Under the pieces are notes generated by a model. It searched no databases and was not told where the DNA came from. It saw nothing but the letters and a program-made list of their open reading frames with translations. Below, piece by piece: positions 24,601 through 35,170 of a stretch of 64,000 bases of DNA. This DNA is from Acanthosepion esculentum. Lineage: Eukaryota > Mollusca > Cephalopoda > Sepiida > Sepiidae. Positions within the stretch are counted from its first letter, which is position 1. Every line of letters begins with the position of its first letter. The DNA lies in contig OZ038478.1 of NCBI GenBank assembly GCA_964036315.1, positions 141,740,488 to 141,804,487 on the forward strand, read 5' to 3'. A program made the position numbers and the translations under genes.

Positions 24601-25772
24601 AAAATTCCAAGACATACAGAACTATCCCACCCACGAAACAGTGAGAGAACTGAGGATATTTCTCGGGATGGCAGGTTTTTACAGATGGCTTGTAAAAATT
24701 TTTCTGGAAGGACAGCGCCCCTAACCGACTTACTGGAAAAGGGGACGAGTGAAGACCGGTCAGTTGAAGATGTCGAGACGAAGGAGGAGCGGCAGAGCGG
24801 GAAGGATCCATCTCTTAAGTTAAAGAACTTGCCGATTCTTAATGACCATGGAGAAAACTTTAATCACTTGTCAGGTTCTGAGAGACACGATTTAGAAAAA
24901 CTGATAAAGTGATACCCAGGACTGTTTTCAGACGTACCTAGAAAAAAAACGATGATGCAGCATGACAAAGAGATAACACGTGGAACACCGATAAATCAAC
25001 ATCCTTATAGGCTGAAACCACAGAAGATGAGGGTGATGAAGGATGAACTCGAGTACATGCTAGAAAACGATATCATAAATCCAAGTGATAACGCTTGGGC
25101 TTCACCCTGTGTATTGGGAGGAAAGAAAGATTGGACTATGAGATTCTGCACGGACTACAGGATGGTCAATGCGGTGACCGAAGCGGTTTGTTTCCCCATT
25201 CCCTGCGTGTAGGACGGCATCGACCGAATAGGTCGTGCTATGTACATCACGATTTTCGAAATGTAGATGGATTATTGGGAGGTGCCCTAAACCGAGTAAG
25301 CCAAGACCGTCTCTGCCTTTGTAGTCCCAGGAAGTGCCTATCAATATCGGGTAATGCCTTTCGGGATGAAGAATTCCCAGGCTACATTTATGAGGATAAT
25401 AACCAAATCTCTCGCCTCCATAGAAGGAGTAGACGCCTACATCGATGACATTGGTGTCAACAGCAACACATAGGAAGACCCTGTGGACATCCAAAATAAA
25501 GTAATTGAGATCCTGGACGCAGAAAATCTTAACCATCATTGTGATGAAGAGTGAATTCGGGGCGGCTACTGTCAAGTACCCTTGGAATACTCTTGGCTAC
25601 GGTAAAGTTACGCCAAGGGAGGCGAAATTCCAAGAAATACAGAACTATCCCACCCACGAAACAGTTAGAGATCTGAGGAGATTTCTCGGGATGGCAGGTT
25701 ATTACAGATGGCTTGTAAAAATTTTTCTGGAAGGACAGCGCCCCTAACCGACTTACTGGAAAAGGGGACGGG

Positions 25773-26773
25773 TGAAGACCGGTCAGTTGAAGATGTCGAG
25801 ACGAAGGAGGAGCGGCAGAGCGGGAAGGATCCATCTCTTAAGTTAAAGAACTCGGCGATTCTGAATGACCTTGGAGAAAAACTTAATCACTTGTCAGGTT
25901 CTGAGCGACACGATTTAGAAAAACTGATGAAGTGATACCCAGGACTGTTCTCAGACGTACCTAGAAAAACAACGATGATGCAGCATGACGAAGAGATAAA
26001 TCGAGGAATGCCAATAAATCAACATCCTTATAGGCTAAACCCGCGGTAAATGAAGCTGATGAAGGAGGAAATTGAGTACATGCAAGAAAACGAGATCATA
26101 GAACCAAGTGATAGCGCTTGGGCTTCACCTGTGCATTGGGAGTAAAGGAAGATGGGAATATCAGATTCTGCACTGACTACAGGATAGTCAACACGGTGAT
26201 CAAAGCGAATTGTTTCCCAATTCCCCGCGTGGAGGAATGCATCGACCGAATAGGTCGTGCTAAGTACATCACGAAATGCGACCTGTTGAAGGGTTACTGG
26301 GCGGTGACCTTAACCGAACAAGCCAAGGTCATCTCTGCCTTTGTAGTCCCAGGTGGAGCCTATCAATATCGTGTAATGCCTTTCGAGATGAAGAATTCCC
26401 AGGCTACATTTATGAAGCTAATAACCAAATGTTTCGCCGGCATAGAAGGAGTAGACGCCTACATCGTAGACATAGGAAGACCATGTGGACATCCAAAAGG
26501 AAATAATTGAGTTGCTGGTCGCAGCAACTTAACCATCAATCTGATGAAGAGTGAATTCGCGGTGGCCACAGTCAAGTACCTTGGGCATACTGTTGGCTAC
26601 GGGAAAGTTACGTCAAGTGAGGCGAAAACCCAAGACATACAGGACTATCTTACCGCCCAAAAAGTTAGAAAACTGAGGAGATTTCTCAGGATGGCAGACT
26701 ATTACAGAAGGTTTTGTAAAAATGTTTCTGTATGGGCAGCGCCCCTAACCGACTTACTCAAAAAGGGGACGAG
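25773..26773 (+). repeat. Last array unit, grading into the intact-type RT end
   Basis: The left part has satellite-type sequence. The right part, from about 26100, keeps the ancestral codons GTGGAGGAATGC, GTGACCTTAACCGAACAAGCC and AGGTTTTGTAAAAATG. The array ends where GGGACGAG continues into TTTAAATCGTTTGG, the normal run-on to RNase H, instead of jumping back to the linker. Confidence 0.85.
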
Positions 26774-27241
26774 ATTTAAATCGTTTGGAGAATGTCTGCA
26801 GGCTTTCATCGAGATAAAGGAGGCCTTAAGCACAGAGCCGGTGTGGATGGCTCCGGATTTCGAGAAAACATTCCACTTAGCCGTCGATGCTAGTAATGAA
26901 GGTATCGGGGCAGTATTGATGCAAGAAGATAATGAAGGAAAGCTACACCCAGTGAGCTACTACTCCCAGAAGATTAAGAAGCACCAACAAGTATACTCCA
27001 CGGTCGAAAAGGTATTATTCGCCCTAAGAAATACCATCCAACTCTTTGAAATCTACGTGACAGCAAGTGCCCACCCCCCAAGATATATGCAGATCATAAC
27101 CTCCTAAACTTCTTAGAGTGAATGAAGAACAGGAATAGAAAGTTGCAGGTCTGGTTCTTGAGCTTGCAGGAGTATAATTTAGAGGTAACCCACATCAAAG
27201 GGTCGGAAAATGTGGTAGCTGACAGCCTTTCAAGGTACTAA
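26100..27241 (+). pseudogene. RT carboxy part and RNase H of element 1
   Basis: This is the terminal RT copy and the RNase H domain, which would make the DNA copy and remove the RNA template. A frame at 26118-26510 reads CTDYRIVN, FPIPRVEECIDRIG and AYQYRVMPFEMKNSQATF. The active site reads YIVDI where YIDDI is expected, so one catalytic Asp is lost, and a deletion follows. The frame 26544-27107 carries MKSEFAVATVKYLGHTVGYGKV and the thumb, then RNase H with the first acidic residue in FHLAVDASNEGIGAVL and the Glu in STVEKVLFAL. A frameshift near 27085 separates the DHNLLNFLE block. A further TGA follows LE, and the domain ends HIKGSENVVADSLSRY plus stop at 27239-27241. Confidence 0.85.
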
Positions 27242-27382
27242 GAAAAAAAAAGAAAAAAGTGAAATAACGCAGAAGGAAAATGCGCCGGCGAAGGAAGAAA
27301 GAAGGAAATGAAAAAACAAGTAAGGAGAAGGAGGAATAGAAAGTAACAGAACGAACCTTTTCATTTCCCCTTTTATTCTCTT

Positions 27383-27394
27383 AAATGGAGGGGG
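27383..27394 (+). promoter_or_regulatory. Polypurine tract (plus-strand primer)
   Basis: AAATGGAGGGGG lies about 140 bp after the pol stop and directly precedes a TGTGACG start typical of an LTR. Position and base composition fit a plus-strand priming site. The strand just upstream is also purine-rich (27241-27350). Confidence 0.65.
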
Positions 27395-28004
27395 TGTGAC
27401 GAGGTGTCGTAGAAGGCAAGAAGGGAGGACACCCCACCCTCTCTGCAAGCCATCGGCCACGGACAGCAGAGGTCAGTTGTGTGGTCACCGTTGAGGGCGG
27501 GAAATGGAAGTGGTAAAAGTTATCATGTCCTCTCCATACAAACCCTAGGTGAACGAGGAGAGAGAAACAAATCCCCACTCGATTTTCGCGAATAATGTGC
27601 AGCCAGTTGGGGTTAGTGTGTATGGAGGCCAGCCGAGGAGAGGAATAATGTTGGCGCCAAAAGCGACCCACGTGGGGCAAATTGTGGAAGTTAAAAATCA
27701 GTTATGAGCCGATGTTCGCCGAGACAGGATCGAAGATATCATAACTCGGAGGCACACCCAGCGCCCCGTAAAAAGACTCGCCAAAGAGAAGACAAATCCC
27801 CCCCTAGAAAAGGGAATAAGATAAGTACTTCCATTTCCGAAATTATATCCTATGCAAAGGTTAACGGGCCTTAGAAAAGAAAAAGAGAAGGGAAAATAGG
27901 ACAAACGAAACCCTAGTGACTCGATTTATTTTCCAAGAAAAAAAAGAGAAAAAGAAAAGATCTGTAAATGCACATGTGTTAAAGAAGAAGAAAAAAGAAA
28001 GGAT

Positions 28005-28071
<67 letters not shown>

Positions 28072-28225
28072 GATAAAAGACGTTAGCCCTGGCCAGGCTA
28101 TATAGATATAAACTTTATGACATTTTGTATGTTGTGTTGATAACTGTTTGTCATTATGTAAATATATGTATGAATATGTACATGCGTTGTTTTGCTCTGA
28201 TTATTTTATGTCTCTATGAGAAACA
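27395..28225 (+). repeat. Probable 3' LTR of element 1, enlarged by a (TA)n tract
   Basis: It begins TGTGACGAGGTG immediately after the polypurine tract. It carries no coding sequence and includes a (TA)n run of about 60 bp at 28007-28068. The right end is not certain, because recognisable gag sequence of a second element begins at about 28228 and no matching 5' LTR is in the window. Confidence 0.5.
28007..28068. repeat. (TA)n microsatellite
   Basis: About 31 uninterrupted TA dinucleotides inside the presumed LTR. It is self-complementary and likely length-variable. Confidence 0.95.
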
Positions 28226-28227
28226 TG

Positions 28228-28700
28228 TCGACATAGCCTATGAGATGGCTACCCTCGCAGACGAATATTCACTAACGCATAAGCGAGGCAGGAATAAATC
28301 AGAGGACCCATCTGAATATGGGAGAAGCACAAAGCCTCGAGTAAAGGCTAGCGCTGGTCCGAGGACAAGACCTGGTCAGGCCAACTACCCACATCGCCCG
28401 AACAGCCCGAACAGCCCGAACAGCCCGAAAAGTAAACGGTTTGCTTCTCATTCTTTTACCCCACGACGGACGGAAGGAGGGAAAACATGACGTGTTACTA
28501 CTGTGGGAAGGTTTGACACATGGCGGCGAATTGTTCCGCGAAGAAAAGTGCCGAACACAGAAGTGGAGTGTCCAATAAACCACAAGGGTTTATATCGTCG
28601 CATATGGATCTCAGTAGGAAGATCAAAGGTCGAATCAGAGAGGAATACAAACCATATGTCCGGTGGATAACCCCACGAAGAGGGTTAAAATCAAAATCCT
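28228..28700 (+). pseudogene. Gag C-terminal fragment of element 2 with zinc knuckle
   Basis: The first frame reads DIAYEMATLADEYSLTHKRG, homologous to the end of element 1 gag. It then has a Pro-Asn-Ser tripeptide mini-repeat (9-bp units near 28400-28430) and closes at 28490. In another frame the CCHC knuckle CYYCGKV-stop-HMAANC lies at 28493-28534, with TGA (28514-28516) in place of the usual Gly codon. The basic tail continues to the protease frame. Confidence 0.75.
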
Positions 28701-29412
28701 AAGAGACACAGGAGCGACCCAATCTCTGATAACCGAAGAAGTCATGCCACGCGGATCAGAGACAGCCTCAGGCGAACGAGTAGTTATACACGGTGTAGGA
28801 AGTGGTTTTGTCAGTTTCCCGCTTCACCGGATCTCCCTTGACTCTGATATAGTATGTGGAACTATAGTCATCGGAGTGGTTGATAATCTGCCTATGAAAG
28901 GTATATCGATGTTACTGGGAAATGACCTGGCTGGAGAAAGAGTTGTACCCCATCCAAGAGAGGTGGAAAAACCGAGCGTCTCAGAGGAGACTGAGAAGAT
29001 CGAGGAAATGCATCCTGGAATATTCCCATCATGTGTGGTGACACGAGCGAATGCGAGGAAGAGAGCCGAGGAGACGAGTGCCAGAATGGAAAGCGAGGAC
29101 GAAGGGGACGAGGTAGTTGACCTCTCCCAAACTTGCTTAGGCCATGAGATAGGATCGAACCCTATGCTCGAGCAGACCCCGACATCAAGCCCTAACCCGC
29201 GGAAGGAAACGTCTATGGCAATCGAACAGAGAGAGGATAGCCAAATCGCACCCCTGGTCGAAGAAACATTACCTGAGGAAGAATTGAACAAGGTACCATC
29301 AGGATATTACGTCGAGAACGACATCTTAATGCTGAAGTGGAGGCCCACACACACACACCCGTCCAGGAAGATTGGTCGAGTGCATATCATCCCCAATCTC
29401 AAGAAGCTCTAG
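28663..29412 (+). pseudogene. Aspartic protease region of element 2
   Basis: An open frame of 249 codons. The active site DTGAT is at about 28705-28719, after KIKILR. It is followed by IHGVGSG (flap-like), VVDNLPMKGISMLLGNDLAG (the LLGND-type motif kept intact here, unlike in element 1) and a long acidic linker. The end, with GYYVENDILMLKWRPTH, matches the linker before the integrase zinc finger in element 1. The integrase finger and most of the core are then deleted: the sequence passes at about 29360 straight into the SAYHPQ block in another frame. Confidence 0.8.
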
Positions 29413-29950
29413 AGCGATTTCACTCTACTCTAAAAACGATGATCCGGGCATACTGCTCAGATCATCAGAAAGATTGGAACTAATGTTTCCCGTTCTTGAT
29501 ATTTGCCGCGAGAGACGCGCCACAAGAATCACTGGAATTCAGCCCGTTCAAATTAGTATTCGGACACACAGTGCGGGGACCTTTGTCTATGTTAAAGGGA
29601 AGATGGTTACAATAAACCCCCACAAACGAATCGATTTTATAATATGTATCCCGTTTTCGAACCCGATTGCACGAGGCTTATGAATTGGCACGAGAGAAAC
29701 TTAAAACAGAGACAGTACGATCGAAACACCATTCGAAGAAGTTACGATGTCGGAGACAAAGTACTGGTGCTGTTACCGTTGTCCGGTCAACCACCGAAGT
29801 CTCGATTTCACGGTCCTTACGAAATTTCTCGGAAGGTTAGCGACCTCAACTTCATTGTGAACACTCCAGACCGAAGGAAAGGAACACAAATGTGCCACAT
29901 TAATATGCTCAAACCATATTACGAGAGAGGGAAACCAAGCCCCATCCTAG
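29362..29950 (+). pseudogene. Integrase remnant and C-terminal domain of element 2, upstream of RT
   Basis: Only the end of the core remains, with a SAYHP block and ALERFHSTLKTMIRAYC, which carries the third catalytic acidic residue. SPFKLVFGHTVRGPL follows near 29540-29600, broken by frameshifts and stops. The frame 29644-30306 then encodes MNWHERNLKQRQYDRN and a GPY/F-like domain (DVGDKVLVLLPLSG, FHGPYEI, NMLKPYYERG) typical of Ty3/gypsy integrase C termini. The same frame continues without a break into the pre-RT linker (SKLNHLIHDEKKEV), which proves that integrase precedes RT in this family. Confidence 0.85.
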
Positions 29951-30039
29951 CCGTAGATGGACCCCTCTATGCCTCCAGTCATGCAGACGTACACCCAGAA
30001 GTCCTGCAGAAAACGGATCATCCCCTGAGGTTACCGAAT

Positions 30040-30985
30040 TCAGAAATACTATCAAATATTTCGTCTAAGTTAAATCACTTAATCCACGACGAAAAGAAGG
30101 AAGTAACCCATCTCATCCGAAACTTCCACGACTTATTTCCAGACGTACCTAGACGAACTAATATTGCTCAACACGATGTAGATGTCGAAAATGCCCACCC
30201 CGTTAAGCAACAGCCATACCGTGTCAACCCGCAAGAAGGCGGAAATAATACGGCAAGAAGTAGAGTATATGCTTCACCATGGGATAATCGAACCCAGTCA
30301 GAGTAGCTGGTCATCTCCATGTGTACTGGTCAAGAAACCTGATGGCTCGATACGGTTTTTCCCCGAATGGATGACTGTATAGACCAAATCGGTAACGCGA
30401 CTTATATCACCAAGTTTGATCTGTTGAAGGGTTATTGGTGCGTGCGTCTTACTGAGCGCACCAAAGAAATAATCGGCCTTCGTGACGCCAGATGGTCTAT
30501 ACCAATATCGCGCCATGCCTTTCGGCATGAAAAATTCTCAGCCCACGTTCCAACGGATGATGAATTATTGTATGCGAGACCTACCTAATGTCTCGACGTA
30601 TATCGATGACAGTAATCTACAACACGAACTGGGCAGACCACATTACAACATTACAGAACGTTTTCGATAGGCTCTGACAAGCGAATCTTACTATCCACCT
30701 GTCGAAGAGTGAGTTTGGAAAGGCCGAATTGGCATACTTGGGTCATACAGTAGGATATGGCAAAATCTCCCCCATTGACGCTAAGGTTCAAGACATCTTG
30801 AACGTCTCAGCCCCACAGAATATCAGGAACCTAAGGCGGTTCCTTGGAATGGCCGGATACTATCGGAAATTCTGCAGGAACTTTTCTGATGTAGCGCCAC
30901 GGCTCACCCAGCTGTTATCAAAGAAAGCCAAATTTGTTTGGACACCCTCCTGTCAGCGATCATTCGAATTTGCCACTCCTCACAA
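30040..30985 (+). pseudogene. Reverse transcriptase of element 2
   Basis: Visible RT landmarks, spread over three frames, are FHDLFPDVPRRT, the fingers block [37 protein letters not shown] carrying the first catalytic Asp, the YQYRAMPFGMKNSQPTF block, the active site YIDD at 30599-30610, and the thumb region AYLGHTVGYGKISP through RRFLGMAGYYRKFC. The CTDYRKVN block is missing near 30365. Frameshifts occur near 30240, 30480 and 30660. It ends before RNase H. This single, unamplified RT shows what one array unit of element 1 looked like before expansion. Confidence 0.85.
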
Positions 30986-31339
30986 TTATCATATTATTAT
31001 TAATAGATTTCCCCTTCTCTTAAATTATCTCTAGCAATGCCTCTCTCATTAGTTTTTAAAAGAAATATTAATTATTATTTATATTAAATTTCCCTCCTTC
31101 CAATATTTAATATTCTTTATATATTATAAGTTTTTAATATATTTTTATATAAATTTTATTAATATTAATTTTCACTCTTCTCACTTACATTACAAATATT
31201 CTTGCATTACTGCTCGCCTTCAAAGAATGGAAAAGAAAAAAGATTAATTTTTGTCGGGAATCACTATTAGCCTCTAATACCTGAAGAAACCTTACCAATG
31301 TAAACCATAGTATCTTGAGTGGTTAGTATTCCTTGATTT

Positions 31340-31399
<60 letters not shown>

Positions 31400-32217
31400 T
31401 TTTTGAATATATTAGAGACATTATATCCGCTTATTTTTATCATAATACTTTTATATTGACTAATATTTTTCCGTATATTACAATTGAATGAGGCAAGAAA
31501 TGCACTGTAAGAGTGAAAATCACTTTCATTTCCCAAGTACCTTCCTAGATCTTCCTCAGTGTTACACTGAATTAAGAAAATTGATTACAATAAAATTAAT
31601 GATCTGCAATAAGATGCGCTATACAGAGGCGCGTGTCGACTGTATTTATATTGCGAGAAGTAATGGTGGTAATCACACTTTCTGTCAATTTATTTTAATA
31701 CATTTAAAGAGCACATCTGACTGGTTGCTACAAATTGTTAAGGGGGAAGGAAAGATTTAAAAAATATCAGTTTAAAAGAAAAATGCATTCTTAAAGACCT
31801 GGGCGTCACTGTTAATAAATTGTATGAAAATATTCAACCCACAAATACAAAAAAAAATCAATTTAAATTTTAAACACAGGTTAAACATCTGGAAACAAAA
31901 CTACTTCAGGGGGATCAAGAGTGAGATAAACAGTGGCGGAATAATGCGGGGCTAAAAGTAAACACGTATTTATTAATGATAGCTGCACAAGATCAAACTT
32001 ATTTACCAGGAATTACCAAGAATTGCATAACTAATATGTAGTTTATTTGAAAAATATGTTTATAACATAGACTACTATGTGTTTGATTGTTCGATCCATG
32101 ACCGTGAAGCCATACAAAGCTTGAAATAAAACTGAACGGTATATTACTTTTAAAATAATAGTATTACAGAGTTTCACATGCTTGAAAATAGTATGAACAT
32201 CTCCTTGAGCCAATATA

Positions 32218-32298
<81 letters not shown>

Positions 32299-32394
32299 GT
32301 GTATACGTGTGTGTGTGTGTTTATGTATTAGCGATTTCATCAGAAGCAAAGCAATACCGCCATTAAGAAGCAAGAAGTCACTGAGTGTTCGAGC
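30986..32394. other. AT-rich unassigned DNA with (TA)n tracts
   Basis: No gene is seen. (TA)n runs lie at 31342-31397 and 32213-32292, the second followed by a (TG)n tail to about 32320. The part at 31040-31200 is almost pure A and T. Confidence 0.6.
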
Positions 32395-32735
32395 CTCCGG
32401 GGAAAATAATAAGGCGCGAGAGAAAAATAACAAGACATAAGATAACGATTGACATTGCACTTATATCGTTGAAGTTTAAAGTTGACTGGAAGTAAGAAAC
32501 TGGCAAATAGTTCAACATGCAAGATGTGCGAGAAGAAACTCTTAGCATAGCACTTATGGTTACATCTAGCCATTTCAACTATAAGATGATGAGACCTTGC
32601 CGCCAATCATGTACTGCGCTTTAGTTCAGAAAACCTAAGTATTATAGTGGAAAGTTTCTCAGAACAATCACCACGAAAGTGTTTGTAGAAAAAGCAGAGG
32701 GAAACTACCTTGCGGCGGTGGGAAATTGATTGAAA
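32395..32735 (+). repeat. Short dispersed repeat, copy A
   Basis: This segment shares a patchy but clear alignment with 52215-52570, including AGTTGACTGG, ACTCTTAGCATAG, ACATCTAGCCATTTCAA, GCCAATC-TGTACTGCGCTT and GCGGCGGTG. Shorter parts recur at 37460-37680 and, inverted, at 47920-48130. The lack of coding and the length near 300 bp suggest a SINE- or MITE-like family. Ends and type are undetermined. Confidence 0.65.
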
Positions 32736-32798
32736 CCAAGATGCAAGGTCATGACCAATGTCACTGCAGATTCTTCCTTGCATTTGATCAATGATTTT

Positions 32799-32868
32799 TC
32801 TCTCTCTCTCACACACACACGCAGATACACACAGACACACACACGCACACACACACACACACACACAA

Positions 32869-32914
<46 letters not shown>

Positions 32915-32933
32915 CTGTGTCTGTATGTGTGTG

Positions 32934-32973
<40 letters not shown>
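32799..32973. repeat. Self-complementary compound microsatellite
   Basis: The blocks run TC, CA, TA, TG, TA. The CA-TA-TG succession is its own reverse complement and could fold into a long hairpin. Translated frames through it are artefacts. Confidence 0.95.
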
Positions 32974-32977
<4 letters not shown>

Positions 32978-33012
32978 TTTATTTGAATATTACAACATAA
33001 ATATGTTATAAA

Positions 33013-33067
33013 ATCACGACAAAAATAGCCATTTTGTTTCAACACTTCTGGTGTCTTATCAAGTGAT
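33013..33067 (-). ncRNA. Hammerhead-ribozyme-like motif (candidate)
   Basis: The minus-strand RNA can adopt a three-helix hammerhead layout. Stem I is AUCAC (33063-33067) with GUGAU (33013-33017). The core is UUGAUAA. Stem II is GACAC and GUGUU around the loop CAGAA. GAAA follows, and stem III pairs ACAAAA with UUUUGU. The presumed cleavage triplet GUC (33018-33020) sits just before stem I. The canonical core is CUGANGA; here C3 and G8, which pair in the active fold, are both changed, to U3 and A8, preserving a Watson-Crick pair. Hammerheads are known in Penelope-like elements, and a Penelope-like element lies at 35487-36944 on the same strand. Activity is unproven and the changed G8 may weaken it. 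Confidence 0.45.
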
Positions 33068-33829
33068 GATGTAGAATATAGAATAAATGGTTTTAAAAGT
33101 TTCAAATTAATTAACGATTCTTAGCTAGGAGTAAACGCTGTTACATAAGCTAGAATGACCAATCAAAATACAAGTATAGGGTAATTCGAAAAATTTGACA
33201 ACTAAGCAAGGTTATCATAGATATTAAAAGATTTATAAAATTTGAAATTAAAATTAAAAGTAAAAAATTAAAAATTACCTATTTAGAAATCTAAATCAAA
33301 TCTCTATTAAGTTTTAAATTGTAGAATTATCGAGGAGAAAAAATATAAAAATATAAAAATAAAAATAAAAGATATATATGCTATTTAATTTATATTTTCA
33401 TTGAAATTATGTTAAAAGGGATGTTCAGAACCCCAGACAGAAATGTATACACTTTTAGTTTCATTTCAACATGTTAGTCGCCTCTCACGCGAAATCATTC
33501 GAACATACGCAGGTTATAATACATAAGCGCTCAGACGCATTTAGATATATGCACACACATAAAATACGGTGACGAGACACGACCCTTGATAAAAACAATA
33601 AATAAATAAATATCTACACCACATACAACCACACGTACGCAAATGCACTTTCCTTACATATAGACATCAATACACACAGGCACATACATCCATATTCATT
33701 ATGACTTAGACGGTCATATGTCATAGCTAAAGGTGAATATATTCGTGGCTTAATATATTATTAAACGAATTTTAACTTGAAATATAACTAATCTGGTCAA
33801 ACATATATAGATAAAATTTAAACAAATAA

Positions 33830-33862
<33 letters not shown>

Positions 33863-33929
33863 CATTTTTAAATCATATAGTTTTCGACACATTACAGACA
33901 AAAGTAAATAACCACCTCCATATATAATT
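33068..33929. other. AT-rich unassigned DNA
   Basis: No gene or element is recognised. A short (TA)n run lies at about 33829-33861. Confidence 0.5.
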
Positions 33930-35170
33930 GTACATTCACACATACGGATACAAATCAACATACGTAACCGCACATCCATATATACGCATAATAGGTACGC
34001 ATATACATACATACGCACACAGACATACATATAGATAAGCACATATAAATATATCGACCCATACGTCAACGCAGAAAAGTAAATAAAGCAAGTAAAGAAA
34101 TATATACATAAAGATGCAACTATATACAAATACATACATACATACACATACACATACATATTTAGATGTACATACATACGCACGCATACATACATGCATA
34201 TAAACTAAATATATACACAGACATTTACAAATACATGTATATACATGAAAAATCAAACAAACGTAAATTAAAACGATATAAATATAAAAATGTATATACA
34301 CATCAGCTTGTACATATATATACACACATACATACGCAACTACACATATATATATATATATATACACACATACATAAATATATATACACATATATCTACA
34401 CACATACATACACATATACATACACTTGCATACACATACATATATACATACACACATACATATATACATATACACATACATACATACATATATACGTACA
34501 TACATACATATATATATATACACATACACACATACATATACAAACACATATACATATATACATGAACATGTAGACACATACACACAAAAGGGAAATGAAT
34601 AAGTATACAAAGACCAACTTATATTCTAATAATATTCCAACAATATTATGATAAAATATATTATAAGTTTATCATAATTTAAGAAAAGAACAACGGTCTA
34701 TAAGCAATTAAAGGTTCCTTATCAACAAAAGTAGATTTTAGTTTGTATCTATGATACACTCCAAGACACATACAAACACACATACAACGACAAATACACA
34801 TACAACGACACACAAACATACATCCATATATACATAAATATCTAATCTATATATAAATACCCATATCAACACATCCAGATATACAGTACACCAACAGTCG
34901 AGCGCATACATATAAATACCTACACACATATATATGTGTGTACACCCATATACATACATATATACATACATATATACACATTTAAACATACACACATATA
35001 CATATATATGCATATATAAATATATACATATACATATATACATACATATTACATATACACACACATATGCACACTTACACATACAAATACATACATATGC
35101 ATATGTATACACATATTTACACACACACAAGTACACATATATATCTCTATATACCCAAACATATACTTAC
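33930..35170. repeat. Cryptic (TACA)n / (CA)n / (TA)n simple-sequence block
   Basis: About 1.2 kb consists mainly of TACA, CACATA and TATA steps without long perfect runs. Long open frames on both strands (Tyr-Val-Cys-Ile or Tyr-Ile-His-Thr rich) come from this composition and are not genes. Confidence 0.9.

Larger units (their letters stand above)
7338..26773 (+). repeat. Head-to-tail satellite array, 19 units of about 1,023 bp derived from an RT gene
   Basis: Unit starts, taken at the junction word GAAGACCGGTCAG, are 7338, 8400, 9424, 10445, 11469, 12490, 13513, 14536, 15560, 16583, 17606, 18629, 19639, 20662, 21686, 22707, 23730, 24751 and 25773. Spacing is mostly 1,021-1,024 bp; exceptions are 1,062 (unit 1), 1,010 (unit 12) and about 1,000 (last). 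Each unit runs from the integrase-RT linker through RT palm and YIDDI to the RT end (GMAGYYRW), then jumps back to the linker. Nearly all units share the same stops (TAG after IPRV; TAA and TAG in the LTEQAK segment) and a 1-bp loss before CTTGTAAAAA. The founder unit was therefore already dead, and amplification was at DNA level. Confidence 0.95.
4170..28225 (+). mobile_element. Degenerate Ty3/gypsy retrotransposon with integrase before RT, expanded by an internal satellite
   Basis: Reading left to right on the plus strand: gag with a CCHC knuckle, aspartic protease (DTGAS), integrase zinc finger and core, then RT, RNase H, a polypurine tract and a 3' LTR. The RT and RNase H sequences are Ty3/gypsy-like, yet integrase lies upstream of RT as in Ty1/copia. 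That order is known from Gmr1-like Ty3/gypsy elements, described from deuterostomes. RNase H ends with LSRY and a stop directly before the polypurine tract, so no integrase follows. The 5' LTR is absent because the element starts abruptly at a Tc1 remnant. Without the array the element would be about 5 kb. The right border is approximate. Confidence 0.8.
28228..30985 (+). mobile_element. Second Ty3/gypsy element with integrase before RT, truncated at both ends
   Basis: Order on the plus strand: gag tail with zinc knuckle, protease, integrase remnant with its C-terminal domain, RT. It shares the element 1 domain order and diverged sequence (for example YEMATLADEYSLTH against YELAALADEYTITH), so it is a related but distinct family member. 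It begins mid-gag beside the LTR of element 1 and stops abruptly at about 30985 in the RT/RNase H connection, where AT-rich unrelated DNA starts. No LTRs are recognised. Confidence 0.8.

Noticed and set aside
7338..26773. CRISPR-like or coding tandem-repeat protein explanation for the array
   Set aside because: Units are 1 kb, have no spacers and carry shared stops; the host is eukaryotic.
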